Of a DNA stretch of 64,000 bases, positions 17,974 through 27,022 are shown piece by piece. The notes beneath the pieces are model-generated. The model had not been told where the DNA came from and ran no database searches. It saw nothing but the letters and a program-made list of their open reading frames with translations. A program made the translations under genes and the position numbers. Source of the stretch: Collinsella tanakaei (lineage in GTDB: Bacteria > Actinomycetota > Coriobacteriia > Coriobacteriales > Coriobacteriaceae); NCBI RefSeq assembly GCF_021531055.1, contig NZ_JADYTL010000001.1:62001-126000 (forward strand), in the 5' to 3' direction. The first letter of the stretch is position 1, and each line of letters opens with the position of its first letter.

Positions 17974-18216
17974 ATGGAGCGCACGGAAATCTTCGCCAAA
18001 GTCGCCGACGTGGCGTCCGATATCCTCGGGGTCGACATCGACAGCATCACCGAGCAGACCTCCTTCGACGACCTCGACGCCGATTCGCTCGACCGTCTCC
18101 AGCTCGTCACCGCCATGGAGGACGAGTTCGATATCGAGTTCGACGAGGAGCGTCTGACCACGATCGCCTCGGTCGCCGACGCCATCGACGCGATCGATGC
18201 CGCGCTGGAGGGCTGA
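17974..18216 (+). CDS. acpP: Acyl carrier protein
   Basis: This acidic 80-residue helical protein has the phosphopantetheine site DADSLDRLQL; the modified serine is Ser38. It carries growing acyl chains for fatty-acid synthesis and is the substrate of PlsX and of the thioesterase at 8077. Lengths and spacing within plsX-acpP-rnc are as usual. AAAGGAGCGCG precedes the ATG. Confidence 0.95.
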   Translation: MERTEIFAKVADVASDILGVDIDSITEQTSFDDLDADSLDRLQLVTAMEDEFDIEFDEERLTTIASVADAIDAIDAALEG

Positions 18217-18220
18217 AGCC

Positions 18221-18946
18221 GTGCCGGTATCCGATAAGCTCGCCCGCATCGAGGAGATCTGCGGTCACACGTTCAGCGACCGCGTGCTGCTCCGTTCCGC
18301 CATCACCCATCCCTCGGCCGTCGAGGGGCAGCCGGTCGACGCTTCCTATGAGCGCCTGGAGTTTCTCGGCGATTCGATTCTGGGGTCGGTCGTCGCGCTG
18401 TCCCTGTATCGGGCGTATCCCTCCTTCGACGAGGGCAAGCTCACGCGCCTCAAGGTCTCGCTCGTCTCGGGCATGACCTTATCCGAGGTCGGTCGTGAGC
18501 TCGGCATCGATGAGTGCATCATCTTCGGGTCCTCCGAGATGGGTACCGGCGCGCGCGGTATGCATTCCGCCCTCGAGAACGTCTACGAGGCGCTCGTCGG
18601 CGCGCTGTATCTCGATGGTGGCTGGGATGTCGCCGAGGCCTTCATCACGCGCACGCTCAAGCCCCATCTGGCCGACGAGCGCGCCGAGCACCCCACGAAT
18701 CCCAAGTCCTACCTGCAGGAGTGCGTGCAGCGCGATCGGATGGAAGCGCCCGCCTACAAGCTCGTCGACAGCAGCGGCCCCGCGCATGAGCCGACCTTCA
18801 CCGCGGTCGCCATCGTGGACGGCATCCGTCGCGGGCGGGGGAGCGGCTCCTCCAAGAAGGAAGCCGAGGCCGCAGCTGCGCTCGATGCCCTCGAGCGGAT
18901 GGGTTATACGCACAACGGCGTCATCTTGAAGCGCAAGCTCGGTTAG
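18221..18946 (+). CDS. rnc: Ribonuclease III
   Basis: RNase III cuts double-stranded RNA, including rRNA precursors. The 241-residue protein has the signature ERLEFLGDSILG with its catalytic acidic residues, a second catalytic region ALENVYEALVGALYLDGG, and a C-terminal double-stranded RNA-binding domain from about residue 165. The start is the GTG at 18221, with GGAGGG 8 bases ahead; the longer frame overlaps acpP. Confidence 0.96.
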   Translation: MPVSDKLARIEEICGHTFSDRVLLRSAITHPSAVEGQPVDASYERLEFLGDSILGSVVALSLYRAYPSFDEGKLTRLKVSLVSGMTLSEVGRELGIDECIIFGSSEMGTGARGMHSALENVYEALVGALYLDGGWDVAEAFITRTLKPHLADERAEHPTNPKSYLQECVQRDRMEAPAYKLVDSSGPAHEPTFTAVAIVDGIRRGRGSGSSKKEAEAAAALDALERMGYTHNGVILKRKLG

Positions 18947-18958
18947 CGAGGTCGACGC

Positions 18959-21900
18959 GTGTACCTGAAATCCCTCACCCTCAAAGGATTCAAATCGTTC
19001 GCCGATCGGGCGCACATGACGTTCGAGCCCGGGCTCACGGTCATCGTCGGTCCGAACGGTTCCGGCAAATCCAATATCTCCGATGCGATCCTGTGGGTTC
19101 TGGGCGAGCAGAGCGCCAAGCAGCTGCGCGGCCAGGCCATGGAGGACGTCATCTTCTCCGGCTCCTCCGCCCGTAAGCCCGTCGGCGTGGCCGAGGTCAC
19201 GCTCGTGCTCGACAACTCCGACCACGTCCTTCCGGTCGAGTTCGACGAGGTCGCCATCACGCGACGGATGTACCGTTCCGGCGAGTCGGAGTACCTGATC
19301 AACTCGAGTCCGTGCCGACTCATGGATATCCAGGACATCCTGCATGATTCCGGCTTGGGCAAGGATACCCACTCGATCATCAGCCAGGGCAAGCTCGACG
19401 GCATCCTGCAGAGCCGTCCCGAGGAGCGCCGGAGCCTCATCGAGGAGGCCGCCGGCATCTCCAAGCACAAGCGCCGCCGCGAGCGCGCCGCCAAGAAGAT
19501 CGCCTCGATGGACAAGCACCTCACGCGTGCCCGCGATATCAATCGCGAGGTCACGCGTCAGCTCAAACCGCTCGAGCGCCAGGTGGACCGCGCGCGTCGC
19601 CATCGCGAGCTGACCGAGCGCGCCCATGAGCTCACGCAGATCCTCGCCGTCGACGAGCTCCGTTCGCTGCAGGCGGCATGGACCGACCTGGAGAGCCGCT
19701 CCAAGGAGGCATCGGCCACCCTCGAGCTCGCCCGCTACCGGTTGGGTGAAAAGGAGCGTGAGCTCGAGAAGCTGCAGGTCATGCTCGAGGAGAAGGGCCT
19801 GTTCGTCGGCGATCTGGGCGAGCGACGCCGTCATATGCAGGATATCGTCGGTCGCATCGGCTCCGACATGCGCCTGCTCGAGGAGAAGGGGCGCAACATG
19901 GTCGCGCGCCTCTCCGAGATGCGCGGGACGCTTTCGGGTTCCGAGCATCAGCGCCGTCAGGCCGCCGACGAGCTCGACCGTGTCCGGCGCGACCTCGATG
20001 AGGTCCGCGGGCTCGCCGCGATCGCGGCCGCCGACGTCGAGGAGTTCAGCCCCGCCGCCGAGCGTCTGCACGAGCGTCGCGTCGAGCTCGACGAGCAGAT
20101 CTCGCGCCTGACGCGTGAGCGCCGCGAGTCGCAGCGCATCGCCGACGCCGCCGCCCTCGATTACGTCAAGGCCAAGGAGACCGTCTCCAACGCCGAGCTC
20201 GAGGACTCCATGTACGCCTCGCGCTTGGAGCAGCTCGATGCGCAGATCGAGGAGATCGCCGCATCGCTCGACGATCGCCGCGAGCGCCTGAACAGGCTCG
20301 AGGGTGATCTGGCGAGCGCCCGCGTGCAGCGAGACGAGTCGCGCGGTGCCATAAAGACCGCCCAAGCCGCCCTCGACGAGCGCCGCGAACAGGAGGCGTC
20401 CGCCCGCACGAGCCATGCCGAGGCGACCTCCGAGCTCGCGAGCCTCAAGCGCCTCGACGAGCGTGCCACCGACGGCTCGTCGCTGACCGCTAAGATCGCG
20501 CATGCCCACGCCGGTACCGTCCGCGCCCGCCTGAGCGATGTCATCGAGGCTCCCGTCGAGCTCGAGGAGCTCGTCGAGTCCCTGCTCGACGTCGATATCG
20601 ATGCGCTCGTGGTCGACAACGCGCGGGCGCTCTCCTCGCTCGGCTCGTTTGCGCGGGAGCAGCAGGCTGGCGGCCAGGCCGTCATGGTCGCCCGTGACGT
20701 GCCGCTTGCCCCGCACGGGGAGGATGCGGCGGGCTACCGTCTGGTCGAGCGCCTGCGCGTCCGCGAGGGGTACGGCAACGCCGTGGCAGCCCTGTTGGGC
20801 GCCTATCGCGTCGTCGACACGATCGATGAGGCGCTGGCGGCCGGGTTCGCGCCGGGCGTGGTCTATGTGACGCTGGACGGCGCGCGCGTCTCTCATGGCG
20901 GCGTGGTCCGGATCGGCTCCGCGGGCGACGTGAGCGCCGGTACGCTCGAGCGGAAGCGCCGCATCCGTGAGCTGGAGGAGCTCGAGCCCGAGTTGTCTGC
21001 CCGCCTCGAGCACGCCGCATCGCTCGTCGCCGAGGCGACCGAGGCGCTGGCCGTCGCGCGTGCCGCCGAGACCGACATCGCCGGCGATATCGCCCGCTTC
21101 GAGGGCGAGCGCACATCCCTGCTGTCCGAGATCGGTCGTCTCGAGCAGAGCGTCTCGACGTCCGCCTCCGAGCGCGCGCAGGTTGAGCGTCGCCGCACTC
21201 AGGCGGCCGAGGCCGTGCGCGAGATCCAGCCCAAGCTCGACGAGCTCGCCGCTACGCGCGACGATGCCCGCGAGCGCGCCGACGAGCTGTCGAGCGGTAT
21301 CGAGCAGGCGACCGATGAGCTCGAGCGCGTGCGGCGCGACGACGCCGAGGCCGCCGGCAAGCTCGCCGACGCCAAGGTCAGACAGGCCCAGGCGGCCGAG
21401 CGTCTCCGTAGCTTGGAGACCCGTGCACCGGAGCTCGAGCGCCGCCTCGACCGTATCGACCATCGCATCCGCGCGACGCGTCAGGCATCCCGCTCGCTCG
21501 AGGTTCTGCGTCTCCGCGTCGATCCGCTGCACGACCGCTATCAGGTCTTAAGCGAGCGCGCCATGGACTGGGCCGCCCGCCTGCGCGACCAGGCGTCGCT
21601 CGAGGAGGCCGATTCGGCATCCCTCAAAAAGACGATCGAGGGCGCGCGCGGCGACGTGTCCGCGGCGAAGTCCGAGGTCGACGCCGCCAACGAGGCCATC
21701 GCCTCGCTCAAGGTTGAGCGCGGTAAACTTGAGGTCCAGGTCGAGAACGCCATCGCCGCCATCACCGCCGACGGCTCGACCGTGCTCGAGGAGGCCCTCA
21801 CCTTGCCGGCTCCCGACGACCGCGCCGCCTGCGAGCGCGAACTCGCCGACCTCGTCCGCCGGATCAACAACCTGGGACCGGTGAACCAGGTCGCGTTCCA

Positions 21901-22492
21901 GGAATACGAGCAGCTGCGCGAGCGCGCCGACTATATCGCCGCCCAGCTCGCCGACCTGGAGCACGCGCGCGGTGCCCTCACCAAGATCACCGCGGCGATC
22001 GACCGCAAGATGCGCCGCCAGTTCCTGACCACCTTCGAGGCGGTCGACGCGAATTTCCGCGAGGTCTTCGGTATGCTGTTCCCCGGTGGTCAGGCCCATC
22101 TGGAGATGACCGATCCGGAGCATCCCTCCGAGACCGGCATCGAGGTCGTCGCCCAGCCCCGCGGCAAGCGCATCACCAAGATGACCCTCATGAGCGGCGG
22201 CGAGAAGAGCCTGACGGCGCTCGCGCTGCTGTTCGCCGTATATCGCACCCGTACCGTGCCGTTCTACGTCCTCGATGAGGTCGAGGCGGCGCTCGACGAT
22301 TCCAACCTCGGCAAGCTGATCGGCGCGATCGACCATCTGCGCCGGACCACGCAGCTTCTGGTCATCTCGCACCAGCGCCGCACCATGGAGGACGCCGACG
22401 TCCTGTACGGCGTATCCATGCAGGCCGATGGCGTGAGCCGCGTGGTGAGCCAACGGCTCGATCGAACGACAGGAAAGGTCGTGAACGCATAA
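18959..22492 (+). CDS. smc: Chromosome partition protein SMC
   Basis: This 1177-residue ATPase condenses and segregates chromosomes together with ScpA and ScpB. The N-terminal Walker A is GPNGSGKSN (31-39). Long coiled coils flank a hinge at about residues 515-640. The C-terminal head has the signature MSGGEKSL and Walker B VLDEVEAALDD. The start is the GTG at 18959. It sits between rnc and ftsY, the Gram-positive order. No scpA or scpB is in the window. Confidence 0.96.
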   Translation: MYLKSLTLKGFKSFADRAHMTFEPGLTVIVGPNGSGKSNISDAILWVLGEQSAKQLRGQAMEDVIFSGSSARKPVGVAEVTLVLDNSDHVLPVEFDEVAITRRMYRSGESEYLINSSPCRLMDIQDILHDSGLGKDTHSIISQGKLDGILQSRPEERRSLIEEAAGISKHKRRRERAAKKIASMDKHLTRARDINREVTRQLKPLERQVDRARRHRELTERAHELTQILAVDELRSLQAAWTDLESRSKEASATLELARYRLGEKERELEKLQVMLEEKGLFVGDLGERRRHMQDIVGRIGSDMRLLEEKGRNMVARLSEMRGTLSGSEHQRRQAADELDRVRRDLDEVRGLAAIAAADVEEFSPAAERLHERRVELDEQISRLTRERRESQRIADAAALDYVKAKETVSNAELEDSMYASRLEQLDAQIEEIAASLDDRRERLNRLEGDLASARVQRDESRGAIKTAQAALDERREQEASARTSHAEATSELASLKRLDERATDGSSLTAKIAHAHAGTVRARLSDVIEAPVELEELVESLLDVDIDALVVDNARALSSLGSFAREQQAGGQAVMVARDVPLAPHGEDAAGYRLVERLRVREGYGNAVAALLGAYRVVDTIDEALAAGFAPGVVYVTLDGARVSHGGVVRIGSAGDVSAGTLERKRRIRELEELEPELSARLEHAASLVAEATEALAVARAAETDIAGDIARFEGERTSLLSEIGRLEQSVSTSASERAQVERRRTQAAEAVREIQPKLDELAATRDDARERADELSSGIEQATDELERVRRDDAEAAGKLADAKVRQAQAAERLRSLETRAPELERRLDRIDHRIRATRQASRSLEVLRLRVDPLHDRYQVLSERAMDWAARLRDQASLEEADSASLKKTIEGARGDVSAAKSEVDAANEAIASLKVERGKLEVQVENAIAAITADGSTVLEEALTLPAPDDRAACERELADLVRRINNLGPVNQVAFQEYEQLRERADYIAAQLADLEHARGALTKITAAIDRKMRRQFLTTFEAVDANFREVFGMLFPGGQAHLEMTDPEHPSETGIEVVAQPRGKRITKMTLMSGGEKSLTALALLFAVYRTRTVPFYVLDEVEAALDDSNLGKLIGAIDHLRRTTQLLVISHQRRTMEDADVLYGVSMQADGVSRVVSQRLDRTTGKVVNA

Positions 22493-23410
22493 ATGGGATT
22501 CTTTGAGAACCTGTCGCGCGGACTGCAGCGCAGCCGCGAGGCCATCAACGAGATCTTCTACTTCGGCGGCGAGGTCGACGAGTCCTTCTGGGAGGACTTG
22601 GAGGACACGCTCGTCATGGGCGACATGGGCGCCGACATCGCCATCTCGGTGTCCGACGACCTGCGCGAGCTCGCGGCCCGCAAAAACCTCAAGTCCGCGC
22701 GTCAGCTGCGCGAGGCGCTCGCCGACCGCCTTGCCGAGACCTTCGCGGCGCCCGAGCGCGATCCGTTTTCCGACGTCCCGTCCGTCGTGCTGTTCGTCGG
22801 CATCAACGGAGCCGGCAAGACGACGACCGTCGGCAAGATCGCGAGCGCCTCGGCGCACGCCGGTATCAAGACCATCATCGGCAGCGCCGACACCTTCCGT
22901 GCCGCCGCCATCGAGCAGCTCGACGTGTGGGGCGAACGCGCCGGCGTGCCGGTCGTCAAGCGCGAGCGCGGCGCCGATCCGGCGAGCGTGTGCTACGACG
23001 TGCTCGACGTTGCCGAGCGGGAGGGGAGCGAGCTCGTCCTCATCGACACGGCCGGTCGTCTCCATACTTCGGCCGACCTCATGCGCGAGCTCGCCAAGGT
23101 CGTGAACGTCACCCGCAAGCGCGCTGCGTCGTGCGCCCGCGGCCCCATGCCCGTCTCGGTCGTCCTGGTCATCGACGCCGCGACGGGTCAGAACGGCCTG
23201 TCCCAGGCGCTCGAGTTCAACGAGGCGCTCGGCATCGACGGCATCATCATGACCAAGCTCGACGGCACGGCCAAGGGCGGCATCGCCATGGCGGTCGCCT
23301 CGAAGCTCAAGCTGCCCATCTTGCGCATCGGTGTTGGCGAGCAGGTCGACGACCTGCAGCCCTTCGACGCCCGCGAGTTCTGCCGAGCGCTTGTGGGCGC
23401 CGACGCCTAA
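22493..23410 (+). CDS. ftsY: Signal recognition particle receptor FtsY
   Basis: The 305-residue NG-domain GTPase docks the SRP-ribosome complex at the membrane. It has GINGAGKTTTVGK (G1), a DTAGRL motif and TKLDGTAKGG. The N-terminal acidic A domain is short, as in other Gram-positives. The ATG directly follows the smc stop, so the genes are coupled. Confidence 0.95.
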   Translation: MGFFENLSRGLQRSREAINEIFYFGGEVDESFWEDLEDTLVMGDMGADIAISVSDDLRELAARKNLKSARQLREALADRLAETFAAPERDPFSDVPSVVLFVGINGAGKTTTVGKIASASAHAGIKTIIGSADTFRAAAIEQLDVWGERAGVPVVKRERGADPASVCYDVLDVAEREGSELVLIDTAGRLHTSADLMRELAKVVNVTRKRAASCARGPMPVSVVLVIDAATGQNGLSQALEFNEALGIDGIIMTKLDGTAKGGIAMAVASKLKLPILRIGVGEQVDDLQPFDAREFCRALVGADA

Positions 23411-23473
23411 CCTGTACGTTTCCACGGCCGCGCGTGCGCGCGTCCGACCTGTTCCAACGAGCGAGGAGCCTTC

Positions 23474-24961
23474 ATGTTCGAGAGTCTGTCCGATCGCCTG
23501 AACGATACCTTCGACCGTCTGCGCGGCAAGGGTAAGCTCACCGAGGCCGACATCACCAGCGCGATGCGCGACATCCGCATGGCGCTGCTCGAGGCCGACG
23601 TCAACTTCAAGGTCGTCAAGGACTTCGTCGCCAAGACCCGCGAGCGCTGCCTGACCGCCGATGTCATGGAGTCGCTGACGCCTGCGCAAAACGTCGTCAA
23701 GATCGTCCTGGACGAGCTGACCGAGCTGCTCGGTTCCACCGAAAGCAAGCTCGTCCTGTCCAACCGCATCCCCAACGTGATCATGCTCGTCGGCCTGCAG
23801 GGCTCCGGAAAGACGACGGCTGCGGTCAAGCTCGCCTACATGCTCAAGAAACAGGGTCACTCGCCGCTGCTCGCCGCCTGCGACGTCTACCGCCCCGCCG
23901 CCGCCGACCAGCTCGCGACGCTCGGTGGCGAGATCGGCGTGCCGGTGTTCCGCGGCGACGGCGCCGATCCGGTCGGCATCGCGCGCGCGTCGGTGCGCGA
24001 GGCCATCGACAACCTGCGCGACGTCGTGATCGTCGACACCGCCGGTCGCCTGCAGATCGACGAGCAGATGATGCAGGAGGCCGTCGACATCAAGCGCGCC
24101 GTCAAGCCCGACCAGGTGCTCATGGTCGTCGATGCCATGACCGGTCAGGACATCGTCAACGTGGTCCAGACCTTCGCCGAGCGTACCGATTTCGACGGCG
24201 TCATCATCTCCAAGCTCGACGGCGACGCCCGCGGCGGCGGTGCGCTGTCCGTGCGCGCCGTCACCGGCAAGCCCATCAAGTTCGTGTCGATGGGCGAGAA
24301 GCCCGATTCGCTCGAGCCGTTCTATCCCGACCGCATGGCCAAGCGCATCCTCGGCATGGGCGACGTCGTCGGCATCATCGAGAAGGCCCAGCAGGCTGCC
24401 GATGCCGAGACCATCGCGAGCGCCGAGCGCATGCTGCGCGACGGCTTCACCATGAACGACATGCTCGAGCAGATGCGCGCCGTCAAGAAGATGGGCGGCA
24501 TGAAGTCCATCCTGGGCATGCTTCCGGGCGGCCAGAAGATGCTCAACCAGATGGGCGGCAACCTCGACGAGTCCATTTTCGCTCGCAACGAGGCCATGAT
24601 CATGTCCATGACGGCCGAGGAGCGCATGAAGCCCTCGATCATCAACGGTCAGCGCCGCGCCCGCATCGCCCGCGGCTCGGGCGTCACCCCCACCGACGTG
24701 AACCAGCTCATGAAGCAGTGGGGCGAGATGAACAAGATGATGAGCCGCGTGCGCGCCATGTCCCAGCAGGCCGGCGGCAAGAAGGGCAAGAAGGGGAAGA
24801 AGGGCAAGAAGATGCGCATGCCCAACATCCCAGGCATGGGCAATATGGGCGGCATGGGCGGCCTCGGTAACCTCGGCGGCATGGGCGGTCTCGGCGGCCT
24901 TGGCGGCGGGTCCGAGATGGACATGCTGCGCGAGATGGAAAAGCAGATGCGCCGCAAGTAG
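23474..24961 (+). CDS. ffh: Signal recognition particle protein Ffh
   Basis: This 495-residue protein has an N-terminal helical domain, a GTPase domain (GLQGSGKTTA; DTAGRL; SKLDGDARGGGA) and a methionine-rich M domain that binds 4.5S RNA and signal peptides. After the M domain is an unusual tail: a run of GKK repeats near residues 440-450, a long Gly/Met/Leu-rich stretch (MGG and GLGG units), and a basic amphipathic end. Such a tail is seen in several Actinobacterial Ffh proteins. ftsY lies just upstream. Confidence 0.96.
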   Translation: MFESLSDRLNDTFDRLRGKGKLTEADITSAMRDIRMALLEADVNFKVVKDFVAKTRERCLTADVMESLTPAQNVVKIVLDELTELLGSTESKLVLSNRIPNVIMLVGLQGSGKTTAAVKLAYMLKKQGHSPLLAACDVYRPAAADQLATLGGEIGVPVFRGDGADPVGIARASVREAIDNLRDVVIVDTAGRLQIDEQMMQEAVDIKRAVKPDQVLMVVDAMTGQDIVNVVQTFAERTDFDGVIISKLDGDARGGGALSVRAVTGKPIKFVSMGEKPDSLEPFYPDRMAKRILGMGDVVGIIEKAQQAADAETIASAERMLRDGFTMNDMLEQMRAVKKMGGMKSILGMLPGGQKMLNQMGGNLDESIFARNEAMIMSMTAEERMKPSIINGQRRARIARGSGVTPTDVNQLMKQWGEMNKMMSRVRAMSQQAGGKKGKKGKKGKKMRMPNIPGMGNMGGMGGLGNLGGMGGLGGLGGGSEMDMLREMEKQMRRK

Positions 24962-25035
24962 GGTTTCCGTGCCGTCGGTATGGGGGCTCACGGGATGCCG
25001 TGCCGCCGCCGGCCGTTCCGAGGTGCCGGCTGCGG

Positions 25036-25344
25036 CTCTGCGCTGACGGTAAAACTCTGTACCGACAGCTGGCGCTCTGTATTGACAGTAGGAACTCTGT
25101 ACTGACAGCGAAAACTCTGTATTGACAGGCAAAACTCCCAGCTGACACAAATCGATGATATTCGCCGGTTTATGTCAGTTGGGAGTTTCTTGTGTCAGTA
25201 CAGAGTTTTCGCTGTCAGTACAGAGCCCCAACTGTCAGTACAGAGCCTCGGGTGTCAGTGCAGGGTTCCAACTGTCAGTACAGAGCCTCGGGTGTCGGTG
25301 CAGGGTTCCAACTGTCAGTACGGAGCCCCGGCTGTCAGCAGAGC
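25036..25344. repeat. Mirrored array of 20-bp-period repeats
   Basis: About fifteen copies of a 13-14 base unit (consensus CTGTCAGTACAGAG) recur every 20 bases. Six left copies (25036 to 25147) run in one orientation and nine right copies (25173 to 25344) in the other, mirrored about position 25160 around a 25-base centre. The arms 25095-25147 and 25173-25225 agree at about 47 of 53 positions when one is reversed. The innermost pair shares a variant (CTCCCA-CTGACA), so it stays complementary. It fills the gap between the convergent ffh and MerR genes. The rest of 24962-25386 shows no gene. Confidence 0.9.
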
Positions 25345-25386
25345 GCTTTGGCCGAGTCCGTGCATCGATCTCGGCGGCTCATCTCG

Positions 25387-26208
25387 TTACGTAAGCAGCG
25401 GTATCTCGACGCGCGTCAGGTACTCGTCGCTTACCGACGTGTCGCGGTTGTCCAACTCGTAGATCTCGAACGCGGGTTCACCGACGTTCAACCCTTGCTG
25501 CTGCGCGTAGGCGAGCATCGAGCGGAGCACATCGCCGTTTTGCTCGTAGGCTCCGCGATAACGGTAGATGAGGTAGTTTCCCGCCGGCAGTCGGAAGTCG
25601 CAGGCTATCGGCTCGTTCTTTAATACGAAGAAGACCGAATCGTAGATGTTGGTGGCGCCGGCCTCAAGTTCCGTGCGCGAGAGGTTCGCGCCGATCGTGA
25701 TGTCGCTCAGATGGGGCGTCACGTCCTTGAGGCGGTGACGAAGGCTCTGGATCGCGACATCCATCTCCTCGTCGACCTCGATGCGGGCCGCGAGCTCGAT
25801 GCAGCGGCGCTCGGGCATGCGCTCGATGAGGAATCGCCCGCACACCGCGGTCCGCGCGGTGAGGATGGTCCGTTCATGGCGCTCGATCGCCGCCTTGCGT
25901 TCCCGCAGACGCTCGATCTGCCGGTCGATCAGGGCGGCCTCCTCCGATAGGAGCCGTCCGGTGCTCTCCAGGGTGCGATCGTCGAGGTACGTCTTGATCT
26001 GCTGCATCGAGAACCCGAGGAGCCGCAGGTCCTTGATGAGGGACAGGGTGAACATGTCGTCGAGGTCGTAGGCGCGGTACCCGTTGTCCTTGCGCTTGGG
26101 CACGACGATGCCGAGCCGCTCGTAATAGCGCAGCGAGTCCTGCCCGATGCCGAACAGACGCGAGACCTCGCCGATCCGATACTGCTCCTTGAACAGGCCG
26201 TCATCCAT
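25387..26208 (-). CDS. MerR-family transcriptional regulator with effector-binding domain
   Basis: The protein has 273 residues. The N-terminal winged helix-turn-helix (YRIGEVSRLFGIGQDSLRYYERLGI) is that of MerR activators. A coiled-coil dimer helix follows, then a C-terminal GyrI/BmrR-like domain of the kind that senses small, often hydrophobic, molecules. The ATG at 26208 has GGAG just ahead. Divergent from it is a MerR-type operator and promoter, then a YitT-type membrane protein, which it most likely controls. The inducer is unknown. Confidence 0.88.
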   Translation of the reverse strand: MDDGLFKEQYRIGEVSRLFGIGQDSLRYYERLGIVVPKRKDNGYRAYDLDDMFTLSLIKDLRLLGFSMQQIKTYLDDRTLESTGRLLSEEAALIDRQIERLRERKAAIERHERTILTARTAVCGRFLIERMPERRCIELAARIEVDEEMDVAIQSLRHRLKDVTPHLSDITIGANLSRTELEAGATNIYDSVFFVLKNEPIACDFRLPAGNYLIYRYRGAYEQNGDVLRSMLAYAQQQGLNVGEPAFEIYELDNRDTSVSDEYLTRVEIPLLT

Positions 26209-26226
26209 AGCTTCTCCATGTCGCCG

Positions 26227-26257
26227 TTGACCTTGGTATTGTACCAAGGTTTAGGCT
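26227..26257 (+). promoter_or_regulatory. MerR-type promoter and dyad operator
   Basis: A perfect 9-bp dyad ACCTTGGTA (26230-26238) and TACCAAGGT (26242-26250), with a 3-base centre, lies between a -35 TTGACC (26227-26232) and a -10 TAGGCT (26252-26257). The spacer is 19 bp, the lengthened spacing by which MerR-family activators are recognised. It would drive the gene at 26301 and probably autoregulate the divergent regulator. Confidence 0.8.
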
Positions 26258-26300
26258 GGGAATCGAGAAAGCCCGTAACAGAACGAAAGGGTGAGGTCCG

Positions 26301-26954
26301 ATGGATCTCAAGACATACCTGCGCCGCAACCGCGGCGACATCGCAAAACGACTCCTGTGCATCGCCGCCGGTTCGGCGATCCTCACCTTCGGCATCCATA
26401 ACATCCATCAGGTGGTCGGCATCACCGAGGGCGGCGTGATCGGCGCGTTGCTGCTCGCGAACCACTGGCTGGGCATCCCGTCGTCCATCGCGTCGCCCTT
26501 GCTCGACATCGTGTGCTACGCCGTGGCGCTGCGCTTGCTCGGGGCGGGTTTCCTCGGCTGGTCGGTCGTCTCGAGCGCCTGCATCGCCGGGTTCTATGCC
26601 ATCTGGGAGCATCTGCCCCATCTGCTGCCCGATCTGTCCTCGTGGCCGCTTGTCGCCGCGATCGCAGGTGGCGTCTTCGTCGGGCTGGGTGCCGGTCTCG
26701 TCGTGCGCGCCGGTGCATCGGCGGGCGGTGACGACGCCCTTGCGCTCTCGATTCAAAAACTCAGCGGTTGGCGCCTGTCCCGCTGCTATCTGGTGACCGA
26801 TCTTTCCGTGCTGCTGCTGTCTTTGTCGTATATCCCCGTGACGAAGATCATGTTCTCGCTCATCACCGTCTGCATCTCGTCGCCGCTGATCGACTTCGTC
26901 GTCGGATTCGCGGAAAAGGACGTGCGCGCGGAGTCGGCTGCTGAATCCGTGTAG
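26301..26954 (+). CDS. YitT/YczE-type membrane protein
   Basis: This 217-residue, multi-helix membrane protein begins with a basic amphipathic head and AAGSAILTFGIHNI. It has the conserved GITEGGVIGALLL and GGDDALAL stretches of YczE/YitT-like (DUF161) proteins. Function in the family is unresolved; some members are linked to export or stress. The gene is preceded by a MerR-type promoter and a GGGTGAGG ribosome site, so it is probably induced by the divergent regulator. Confidence 0.8.
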   Translation: MDLKTYLRRNRGDIAKRLLCIAAGSAILTFGIHNIHQVVGITEGGVIGALLLANHWLGIPSSIASPLLDIVCYAVALRLLGAGFLGWSVVSSACIAGFYAIWEHLPHLLPDLSSWPLVAAIAGGVFVGLGAGLVVRAGASAGGDDALALSIQKLSGWRLSRCYLVTDLSVLLLSLSYIPVTKIMFSLITVCISSPLIDFVVGFAEKDVRAESAAESV

Positions 26955-26981
26955 CGCGCACCCGATATCCGACGCGCGGGG

Positions 26982-26987
26982 TACAAT
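26982..26987 (+). promoter_or_regulatory. Putative -10 element ahead of thyA
   Basis: TACAAT is 36 bases before the thyA GTG, in the right place for a promoter. A clear -35 is not visible. Confidence 0.35.
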
Positions 26988-27022
26988 AGGTGCTCGATGT
27001 TGTCGATGACCGAGGAGCGCCC

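Noticed and set aside
25036-25344. CRISPR array
   Set aside because: The spacing of 20 bases leaves only 6-7 base linkers, the orientation inverts in the middle, and no cas genes are nearby.
25155-25394. Open frames of about 80-140 codons across the 20-bp repeats, rich in CQYR and SVQS units, on both strands
   Set aside because: The frames are produced by the repeat itself: a 20-base period reads in all three frames and repeats every 20 residues. No ribosome site or family match supports them.
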